A model generated the notes under the pieces. That model saw nothing but the letters and a program-made list of their open reading frames with translations. It was not told where the DNA came from and did no database searches. From Penaeus vannamei (taxonomy: Eukaryota; Arthropoda; Malacostraca; Decapoda; Penaeidae), in the NCBI RefSeq assembly GCF_042767895.1, contig NC_091582.1, forward strand, positions 24,636,369 through 24,651,368: DNA of 15,000 bases. Reading direction: 5' to 3'. Of the stretch, positions 9,094 through 15,000 are shown in pieces. The translations under genes and the position numbers were made by a program. Within the stretch, counting starts at the first letter, position 1, and every line of letters begins with the position of its first letter.

Positions 9094-9862
9094 AAGAGAG
9101 CGCGAAGGACAGAAGGAAAGGCCAGTTGCCTGATTTTTTTCTCCTCTGACCTTTATCGTGATTTAAAGGCCAACAAGAGAAAAACCTTGAGACGGAACTT
9201 CCTTGCATCGTTATCAGTTGATCTCGATCCCTTTCGTTTCGGTGATCATCGACTGTCACAACTTTGGGTCAAAACCTCGGTGGAGGAGGAGGTGTGCCCT
9301 CCTCTTCCTTACCCGTGTTCCTTTAACCTTCCTATTTGTCTGCTTGTCTTACTGTCTGCCTCCAAATAATTCTTCGTTGTGGATACTTGTTCACTCCGGA
9401 GGCTGAGACATGTCTGAGACACGTCCAAAGCGCGTCCTGCGTCATCAACTCCCGACCAGGAACCGGAAGCGAAGCTCCTTCGGCCGAAGGACCTGCTGGC
9501 GCCTGGAGGCTGGAGTCCGGCCGTCGCTCTCGCCGCACGGAGGCTGAGAGCAAGGTCTGCGGAAGCAAGGTCTCGTCAGGACTTTATAGACCTTGGCTGC
9601 GATTCGTCCGCGTGCATTTCTCCTCTTTGGTTTCCTCTTCCCTCATTATCGGTTTATTCCCATCCCTTTCGTCTCGGTGATCATCGAAGGCCACAGTTTT
9701 GACCCGAAGACTGAGGGAGGGGGAGGGGGAGGCCAGTGCCCCTCCCCTGAGGGACGCAGGGGTCCCCAAGGGCCGCATTAGGAGCCCGAGAGCCTTCCCT
9801 GATTGGCTGCGGCGATCCCTCCACTCCCCTTCCATCTGCACTGAATAATGCAAAGAAGAGGA

Positions 9863-9890
9863 GGGGGAGGGAAAGGGAAGGGGGGGGGGG
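9863..9890 (+). other. G-quadruplex motif at monomer end, B2
   Basis: G5-A-G3-AAA-G3-AA-G11, in the same place as at 2117 and 6028. A1 and A2 lack it, having GGAAGGAGAGGGAAAAGGG instead. Confidence 0.55.
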
Positions 9891-10011
9891 TATGTGTGTA
9901 TGTGAGGAAGAGGTTAATGCAATTAAGTGTGACATGAAGTGTTGTCTTGCAGACGGGGATTAGTATCAGGGGGGATTTTAAGACTTAATTGCCTCACTCA
10001 AATGTTTGTCC

Positions 10012-10093
10012 GTCTCTCTCCCTCTCCCTCTTTCTCTCTATCTCTCTCTGTCTCTCTCTCTTTCTTCTCTCCCTCTCTCTCTCTCTCTCTCTC
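10012..10093. repeat. (CT)n microsatellite of D
   Basis: About 80 bases of CTCT with occasional CCCT and TTCT, intermediate between the A and B lengths. Confidence 0.9.
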
Positions 10094-10166
10094 GGTTTGG
10101 GCGAATTAAAAAGTAATTGAAATTGAATGCCTCCCTAAAACAAAAACTTTCTATACCTTGCAACAT

Positions 10167-10183
10167 TGACCTCGTGGTGACCT
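10167..10183 (-). promoter_or_regulatory. DR5 nuclear-receptor-like element, D
   Basis: Both half-sites exact, but the spacer is CGTGG and the usual upstream flank is missing (CAACATTGACCT joins directly). The half-sites survived while their surroundings changed. Confidence 0.4.
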
Positions 10184-10757
10184 CGCCGCCAACCCCGCTG
10201 CCCGTGATGTCTCCGCCCAGTCATTAATCCAATCAATCCTACACCAAAAGTAGGATCTCAAGTACTTTTAATCGGAGTCCTCGAAGGATGATCCTGAGAA
10301 GACCTTTGCTCCGTCGCCGCTCGCTCGCTAATCCACGGATCAAAGATGTCATATGTTGGAAAAAGTCAGCTGTCACTGTGGGTCTGAGACATGTTTGAGA
10401 CACGTCATGCGCCGTCGACCAGGAGACAGATCCCCTTCGTGAACCACAAATGAACCTCTGGGAAGTAATGGACTTGCTGGAACCTGCAGTGTTTTCTTAT
10501 TGCAAGCGAAGAGAACGCAAGGGACAGAGGGCAATTTTTTTTCTCCCCTGACCGTTATCATGATTCAAAAGCCAGCGATGAAGAAAATCTTTCTCGCTAT
10601 TTTGGTGGTCAGATTTGAAGAATCCCTCTCTGCCTCTCCATATGTCCGTCTGTTTGTCTGTCTTTCTGGCGTCTTCCGGCAACCGTTAGTATCGTAGGAC
10701 ATCCGTCAGGGCCATTGGCATCAACGTCACCACCTCTCGCTATGCACCGTCTGTTGA

Positions 10758-10765
10758 TGACGTCA
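10758..10765. promoter_or_regulatory. Consensus CRE TGACGTCA (E1)
   Basis: Perfect 8-base CREB/ATF palindrome, 74 bases upstream of the TATA-like sequence and 13 bases before a TTCCGG core. Confidence 0.45.
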
Positions 10766-10778
10766 CACTGCAGCCAAG

Positions 10779-10785
10779 CTTCCGG
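10779..10785 (-). promoter_or_regulatory. ETS-type core (E1)
   Basis: CTTCCGG (CCGGAAG on the minus strand), kept at the same distance from the CRE as in E2. Confidence 0.3.
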
Positions 10786-10831
10786 CCAAGGAAAATACAG
10801 TAGCTGTCAAGCAGACGCTGAAAGAAGGAAA

Positions 10832-10840
10832 TATATAAAG
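10832..10840 (+). promoter_or_regulatory. TATA box candidate TATATAAAG
   Basis: Canonical TATA match followed by GGTTAATTGCG. TCATCC at 10865-10870 lies about 33 bases downstream and resembles the arthropod initiator TCAKTY with one mismatch. In E2 the same place reads AACTCAAAGGG, so the TATA box is absent there. Confidence 0.35.
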
Positions 10841-11207
10841 GGTTAATTGCGTCTGGCATCGTCGTCATCCGGTCGCTTCTTTTCTGCTGTTCATCCTCTG
10901 ATCGTCAAATGAAACAGAATTAAAATGATGGAATTAAGGGAAACGGACTCATCGAAGAAGAGCATAGTCATTATTCCATATCTGCTCTAACCCATGAACC
11001 AGTAGGGATCAAACGACGTAAAATGGAAAATGGAAAATGAAAATGAAATCAACTGAAGCTCCACCTCGAAGGGTCGCTGGAGGTCGAGTCTCCTCTCTGA
11101 GTTCCCTCGTCTTCCTTTCTGCTTCATCCTCATTATCAGTCTCTCCCTCTCCCCCTTTCGTCTCGGTGATCATCGACTGTCACGCCCATCGTCCGCGAAC
11201 TGGAGAT

Positions 11208-11226
11208 GGGGGCGGGGGGGGGGGGG
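11208..11226 (+). other. G-run block in D
   Basis: G5-C-G13 directly after the first CRE-linked TGATCA block. Homologous A sequences at about 3136 and 7266 have only short G runs, so the run expanded here. Confidence 0.6.
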
Positions 11227-11381
11227 AGGAGCGCTCACTGCGTGCAGAGGGTCACGTTTCTCGGCCCCAGGAAGGTCAGAGAAGGATCCTACCCAAGAGG
11301 ACGAAGGGCGGGGGTGGGGGGGTTTGCTGCATTCGTCCGAGTCTGACCCCAGAATGCCGATGACGGTACCCACTCACACCA

Positions 11382-11422
11382 ATTTTAAAACGACTTTTTG
11401 TGATCTTTCTTCCTCCACAGAT
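11382..11422 (+). other. Splice-acceptor-like sequence
   Basis: TTTCTTCCTCCACAG at about 11406-11420 is a good match to a 3 prime splice site (pyrimidine tract then CAG). Pyrimidine-rich DNA produces such matches easily and no exon is recognisable after it, so it is recorded only as a site-level resemblance. Confidence 0.15.
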
Positions 11423-11776
11423 GCAGCTTCCCCGCTCTCGGGCCCGCTGCTCCTCCCCTCGGAGGGACTCAGGGGTCCCCAAGGGCCGCGTTAGGAGCCC
11501 CAGAGCCTTCCCTGATTCGGTCCCTTTCGTTCCGGTGACCATCGACTGGTGCGACCTTGGCCCAGAACCTGGGGGGGAGGGGGTGCGCCACCCACAGCCC
11601 TCCCCCCGTCAATTTCCTTTCCCCTGTTCCTTTAACCTTTCTTTCTGTCTGATTGTCTTGCCGTCTGTCTTTTTACCTCCTTAAAATTCTTCGTCGGGAA
11701 TATCTCAGCGTGAAAGTCCCATTAGAAAAGTGAAAATAAATAAACAAATAAATCCTTGCCTCTAACGCAAAAAAAG

Positions 11777-11898
11777 ACTCTCTCCTCCCCCCCCCCCTTT
11801 CTCTCTCTCTCTCGCCCCCCCCCCTCTCTCTCTCTCCCTCTCCCCACCCCTCCGTCTCTCTCTCTCCCTCTCCCCCTCCCTCTCTCTCTCTCTCTCTG
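11777..11898. repeat. Pyrimidine tract with C11 run
   Basis: CT repeats interrupted by C runs, including 11 C residues at 11787-11797 and about ten at 11815-11824. It lies inside the stretch of D that has no counterpart elsewhere in the window. Confidence 0.9.
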
Positions 11899-12146
11899 CC
11901 TCATATCTCTCATCTTTGCGTTGTGAGTCGAGAAAGCCACATATTTTTACAAGCAATACCCACACATCCTGTTCACCGATTGCGTTTTCTCTGTCTTCTT
12001 CATACATTCCTTTCTAACATTCGCTAAAACACATCGCGGAATGAACAGCAAACAAATAACGAAGAAAAAGACCTCAGAGATACATCCAAACACACATTTG
12101 TTTCCATTCATCCATACATCTTTCAACAATTACCGCACTTAGAATG

Positions 12147-12175
12147 GTGACATGACTACCGGCACCTGTCACGTG
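12147..12175. promoter_or_regulatory. E-box CACGTG with adjacent inverted repeat
   Basis: CACGTG at 12170-12175 is a perfect bHLH-zip type palindrome. It overlaps the right arm of GTGACA (12147-12152) / TGTCAC (12167-12172), a six-base inverted repeat with a 14-base loop. Confidence 0.25.
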
Positions 12176-12310
12176 GCACTGCCATGCGTGTCAGATGCAT
12201 CCGCGCTTCCGCTCGATGGTATTCAGTAGTTGGCAAGAAAGTGCTAATCCATAGGGGCGGAATTTTGAAGGAGGTGCAAATTATGCAGTGACCGTTGTCG
12301 GTGACCTAAT

Positions 12311-12325
12311 CCCCCCCCCCCCCCC
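12311..12325. repeat. C15 homopolymer
   Basis: Fifteen C residues followed by GG. The count may be unreliable in sequencing. Confidence 0.9.
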
Positions 12326-12476
12326 GGCTTCATTCTCTCTGATTTTACTCGCTTTCTGAACTCTTGTGTTCTGGCTTCGTTTTCTCAGATTATTCATTCT
12401 CTGACTTCATTCTCCAATACTTATTGATTTAACAATTTATCATCCTCTTCAGTCTGTGCTAGATCGTCTCGTCTTT

Positions 12477-12554
12477 GTTTCTGTCTGTCTGTCTCTCTCT
12501 CTGCCTCTGTCTGTCTGTCTGTCTCTCTGTCTCTGTCTGTCTGTCTCTCTCTCC
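12477..12554. repeat. GTCT/CT microsatellite
   Basis: TCTGTCTGTCTGTCTCTC-type repeat immediately upstream of the second CRE module. A shorter GTCTGTTTGTCTGTC tract (about 10646-10663) precedes the first CRE module in the matching place. Confidence 0.9.
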
Positions 12555-12609
12555 AACCCCTGTCAACTTCCGCCTTTCCTTCCGCCCTGGCACCCACCTG
12601 TCAGTGCCA

Positions 12610-12617
12610 TGACGTCA
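12610..12617. promoter_or_regulatory. Consensus CRE TGACGTCA followed by TTGG (E2, first)
   Basis: TGACGTCATTGG combines a perfect CRE with an inverted CCAAT. The E1 counterpart is degenerate (CATCAACGTCACC, near 10722). Confidence 0.4.
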
Positions 12618-12651
12618 TTGGCAACAACTCTCGTTCAACGGTTTCTGTCGA

Positions 12652-12659
12652 TGACGTCA
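12652..12659. promoter_or_regulatory. Consensus CRE TGACGTCA (E2, second)
   Basis: Exact 8-base palindrome at the place matching 10758-10765, within GATGACGTCACACT shared by both copies. Confidence 0.45.
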
Positions 12660-12660
12660 C

Positions 12661-12668
12661 ACTTCCGG
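12661..12668 (-). promoter_or_regulatory. ETS-type core ACTTCCGG (E2)
   Basis: Reads CCGGAAGT on the minus strand, a full ETS consensus, immediately after the second CRE. Confidence 0.35.
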
Positions 12669-13550
12669 TCAAGGGAATACAGTAGCTGTCACGGAGACGC
12701 CAAAAGGGGGAAGAACTCAAAGGGTTAATTGGTCATTAGATAGAAGGCCGTAGGGGCATTTATAGCTTATCTTCTTTCCTTGATTGTCGAATAAAACATC
12801 AGAAATATAAAATTGAGGGAAACGGGCTCCCTGAAGACGGGGGAAAAGTAGTCATTCCAATTTCTGCAATGCTATATTCATTAGAAGATAAATTCTCTTG
12901 CAAAGCCGCTTCGAAGAGATTCTGGAGGTCGAGTCCTCCATTCTTTCTCCTCATCATTATCAGTCTCTCCCTCGGTGATCATCGACTGTCACGCCCACGC
13001 CCGCAATCTGGAAACGATAGGGGAGTGGGAGCCCACCGCGTGTTTTGACATTTCTAGTGATCTCTCCCCCTTCGTTGCTCCAGCCCCCCCCCCTTGAGGT
13101 CCCACTGCCCCTCCCCCTGGAGAGAGTCGGGCGTCCCTAAGGGTAGTATTTGGAGCCCGAGATCTTTCCCTGATTTAATGCGGCGATCACGGGTCTGAAG
13201 GAAGGATTATGGCAGACAAAGTGCTTTTTTCATCCAGTCTCTCTCTCTCTCTTTCACTCTTTCTTTCTCTGTCTGTCTCAAGACACAAGACACCCTGGAC
13301 TGAGTCGCGACTCCTCCTGGCGGCGTCGGCCTCCGATGAGTTCGTCACGACCCCTTTCGTCCCGAGAGGCATCGACGCCACGGCCTGGGAGGGGTGCCCC
13401 GCCCCCTCCCTCCCCTCCCTCTCTCTCTCTCTTTCCTATCATATGTCATTCCAAATTTCCATCCTTCCTGTCCCTCCACCTCCATTATTCTCCTCTCTCC
13501 CACCCTCACTCACTCCCTCCCTGAATACTGAATAGTGCTTGGAGGACCAC

Positions 13551-13569
13551 GGGAGAGGGGGGGGGAGGG
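13551..13569 (+). other. G-quadruplex motif at end of D
   Basis: G3-AGA-G9-A-G3. A further 12-base G run lies at 13658-13669 in the following boundary segment. Confidence 0.55.
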
Positions 13570-13815
13570 AAAGATGGTTTTGTGGGTATGTGATGAACAT
13601 GTTAATGCAATTAAGTGAGACATGAAGTGTTGTCTGGGAGACGGAGGATTAGGGGGAGGGGGGGGGGGGTAGGACTTAATTGTCTCACACATATATAATT
13701 CTCTTTCTCTCTCATTCTCTCTTCCTCTCTACCTGTTTATTAATCTATCCAACTTGGATATATCCTGCATCACACCGACATTCCTTGAATCCTCAGCAAA
13801 ATCGGTTCTTCTAAT

Positions 13816-13832
13816 TGACCTCGTAGTGACCT
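13816..13832 (-). promoter_or_regulatory. DR5 nuclear-receptor-like element, C2
   Basis: Both half-sites exact with spacer CGTAG. The base after the second site is T instead of C, so changes lie around rather than inside the half-sites. Confidence 0.4.
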
Positions 13833-14707
13833 TGCCATCAACCCGGTGCCCTTGATGTCTCCGCCCAGTCATTAATCCAATCAATCCTACACTGAAAGAA
13901 GGATCCCAAGTACTTTTAATCGGAGTCCTTGGGAGATGATCCTGAGGAGACCTTTTGCTCAGTCGCCGCTCGCTCGCTAATTCTCGGATAAAAAAGGATA
14001 CATGTTGGAAAAAAATCAAATATCACTCGGGAGTTCGAGACATGTTTGAGACACGTCAAACACCTTCAGCGCTGACATCGAAGCTCCTTCCGGGACTGCA
14101 AATGAACCTCATCAAAGGAACATCCTCGGAGTCCTTGGGAGATGATCCTGAGAAGACCTTTGCTCAGTCGCCGCTCACTCGCTAATCCAGGGATCAACGA
14201 GGATATATGTTGATCAAGTCAGTTGTCATTCCGGAGGCTGAGACATGTTTGAGACACGTTTAAAACGCGTACTGCGCCGCCAAGCCGGAGTCAAGTCCGG
14301 ACCGGGAACCAGAAGTGAAGCTCCTTCGGCCGAAGGACCTGCTGGCGCCTGGAGGCTGGAGTCCGGCCGTCGCTCTCGCCGCACGGAGGCCGAGACCAAG
14401 GTCTGCGGAAGCAAGGTCTCGTCAGGACTTTATAGACCTTGGCTGCGATTCGTCCGCGTGCATTTCTCCTCTTTGGTTTCCTCTTCCCTCATTATCGGTT
14501 TATTCCCATCCCTTTCGTCTCGGTGATCATCGAAGGCCACAGTTTTGACCCAAAGACTTCGGATAAGGGAGGAGGGAAGGCCAGTGCCCCTCTCCCTGAG
14601 TCCCTCAGGGGCCCCCAAGGGCCGCGTTAGGACCTCGAGAGCCTCTCCTCACTGGCTGCCTCCCTCATGGCTGTGTCATGCGGGAGGCGGGCGACGCGGA
14701 CGGCGGT

Positions 14708-14735
14708 GGGTGGGGGGGGGGAGGTGGGGAGGGGG
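14708..14735 (+). other. G-quadruplex motif in C2
   Basis: G3-T-G10-AGGT-G4-A-G5, the longest G-quadruplex candidate in the window, just before the palindromic G/C block at 14774. Confidence 0.6.
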
Positions 14736-14910
14736 TGATTATCGGGTCTTACTCTAACCATTTCGTCCCCGGAGGGAGGGGTACCCCGCCCCCTTACCCT
14801 TCCCTCCCTCCTACTTCCTCTTTCTTCCTTCCTTCCTTCCTTCCTCGTTCCCTCTTTGTTTCTCTCTCTCTTCCTTCCCATGTGGATTTGAGGAAAAGGT
14901 TTAACAAATT

Positions 14911-15000
14911 AGCCTTGATATGAAATTGTCTTGGAGACGGAGGATTAGGATGATGGGGGGGGGGGGGATTTAATTGCCTCTCCCAATCACATATTGCTGT
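14911..15000 (+). repeat. Start of next array monomer
   Basis: TTGTCTTGGAGACGGAGGAT followed by a 13-base G run (14955-14967) and ATTTAATTGCCTC matches the boundary segments at 2181, 6081, 9926 and 13614. The array therefore continues off the right edge. Confidence 0.75.

Larger units (their letters stand above)
2181..9925 (+). repeat. Tandem higher-order repeat (A1B1)(A2B2), about 3.9 kb unit
   Basis: Unit 1 is 2181-6080 (3900 bases) and unit 2 is 6081-9925 (3845 bases). Matching landmarks sit at offsets that start near 3900, rise to about 4120 after the longer microsatellite in A2, and fall back to 3845 after the deletion in B2. A monomers match A and B monomers match B better than A matches B. 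This implies that an A-B pair existed first and was then duplicated as a block, the usual route to higher-order repeats through unequal exchange. Confidence 0.85.
8603..9925 (+). repeat. Array monomer B2
   Basis: Counterpart of B1, with the short CT tract (8669-8686), the AAGC run (about 9078-9093), DR5 (8772-8788) and palindrome TCCTTCGGCCGAAGGA (9476-9491). The p53-like pair that follows DR5 in other monomers has lost its first half here; only GAGACACGTC remains near 8991-9000. A deletion of about 223 bases relative to B1 lies at about 9819, where GGCGATC joins CCTCCACTCCCC. This removes the right arm of the CCCTGAT/ATCAGGG hairpin. Confidence 0.85.
10700..11160 (+). repeat. CRE-containing module, copy E1
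   Basis: Matches 12590-12972 through GATGACGTCACACT, TTCCGG, ATACAGTAGCTGTCA, AAAGGGTTAATTG, AGGGAAACGG, a TCATT segment and GGAGGTCGAGTC, ending at TCATTATCAGTCTCTCCCTC before the TGATCA block. It contains, in order, a CRE (10758-10765), an ETS-type core (10779-10785) and a TATA box (10832-10840). No such module is seen in the A, B or C monomers. It resembles a promoter-proximal region, but no coding frame follows. Confidence 0.6.
11700..12470. other. Stretch without match elsewhere in the window
   Basis: Apart from its microsatellite, I find no counterpart of this stretch in the other monomers. It contains AATAAATAAACAAATAAAT (about 11736-11754), the pyrimidine tract 11777-11898, mixed sequence of ordinary composition (11900-12300), an E-box with flanking inverted repeat (12147-12175), a C15 run (12311-12325) and T-rich sequence to 12470. 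Short minus-strand frames here do not resemble anything I recognise. It may be a fragment of flanking single-copy DNA or an insertion into D. Confidence 0.5.
12590..12972 (+). repeat. CRE-containing module, copy E2
   Basis: Second copy of the 10700-11160 module, 1894 bases away measured CRE to CRE. It carries two exact CRE sites and an ACTTCCGG core, and keeps AATACAGTAGCTGTCA and AAAGGGTTAATTG. The TATA sequence is replaced. GAATAAAAC (about 12788-12796) resembles a polyadenylation signal, and ATTTATAG lies near 12759. E2 is about 80 bases shorter than E1. Confidence 0.6.
9926..13613 (+). repeat. Compound array monomer D
   Basis: Starts like a B monomer (boundary segment, microsatellite 10012-10093, DR5 10167-10183, p53-like pair 10387-10407, then a segment matching B up to about 10620). 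It then departs into two successive copies of a CRE-containing module (10700-11160 and 12590-12972), each running into an A-like TGATCA block. Between them lie A-like blocks (11165-11690) and a stretch with no match elsewhere in the window (11700-12470). It ends with the usual pyrimidine tract and a purine/G-run segment. The two CRE sites lie 1894 bases apart, so D itself looks like an internal tandem duplication of about 1.9 kb. Confidence 0.75.
13614..14910 (+). repeat. Array monomer C2
   Basis: Resembles C1 rather than its neighbours. Shared traits are CTATCCAACTTGGATATATC after the pyrimidine tract, ACACCGACATTCCTTGAA before DR5 (13816-13832), two GTCGCC segments about 205 bases apart (13962 and 14167), and TTCAGCGCTGACATCGAAGC between them. 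It also has the B-type palindrome TCCTTCGGCCGAAGGA (14322-14337), the TATAAAG inverted repeat (14413-14440) and the TGATCA near-palindrome (14522-14533). Its hairpin region is diverged (CCCTGAGTCCCTCAGGGG), and it ends in a strong G-quadruplex motif (14708-14735) and a palindromic G/C block (14774-14791). Confidence 0.8.

Noticed and set aside
11947..12129. 60-residue minus-strand frame with a hydrophobic segment (FFFVICLLFIP)
   Set aside because: Single occurrence, no context, no homologue recognised. Length is within chance expectation.

Overview
This window reads as non-coding, repeat-dominated nuclear DNA of an animal. The evidence is the abundance of long AT, CT and GTCT microsatellites, homopolymer G and C runs, nested direct repeats and the lack of any convincing long reading frame. 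The mix of (AT)n, (CT)n and CpG-containing repeats would fit a microsatellite-rich decapod crustacean such as a penaeid shrimp. That assignment is an inference from genome style only, because no gene is present to anchor it. I annotate no CDS, tRNA, rRNA or recognisable transposon.

Layout. Bases 1-186 are an AT microsatellite. From 187 to the end the window is a direct-repeat array of composite monomers of about 1.3-2.5 kb (one compound unit is 3.7 kb), all in the same orientation. Using the shared segment around AGTGTGACAT as the boundary, the order is: truncated monomer (187-786), C1 (787-2180), A1 (2181-4488), B1 (4489-6080), A2 (6081-8602), B2 (8603-9925), compound D (9926-13613), C2 (13614-14910) and the start of another (14911-15000). 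A1-B1 and A2-B2 form a higher-order repeat of about 3.9 kb that is duplicated in tandem. C1 and C2 share features missing from A and B. D contains two copies of a separate module (10700-11160 and 12590-12972) with consensus CRE sites, plus a stretch (11700-12470) that I cannot match elsewhere in the window.

A typical monomer runs as follows: a G-rich segment ending in TTAATTGC; a pyrimidine microsatellite of very different length in each copy; two TGACCT half-sites in DR5 arrangement; CCAATCA; the segment GTCGCCGCTCGCTCGCTAAT; a tandem RRRCWWGYYY-like pair; one or more copies of a near-palindrome centred on TGATCA; in many copies a conserved TATAAAG on the minus strand; GC-rich hairpins, one with an NF-Y-type CCAAT box in its loop; a pyrimidine tract; and a purine/G-quadruplex segment leading into the next monomer.

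There are no genes whose joint action could be described. The interesting hypothesis is that the array is a tandem series of regulatory-like cassettes (nuclear-receptor, p53-family, CREB, ETS and NF-Y type sites), or a satellite that carries such motifs by common descent. The motif matches were seen directly; any function is inference. Recurrent short reading frames were compared between copies and rejected as coding, because the differences seen are amino-acid-changing or shift the frame.
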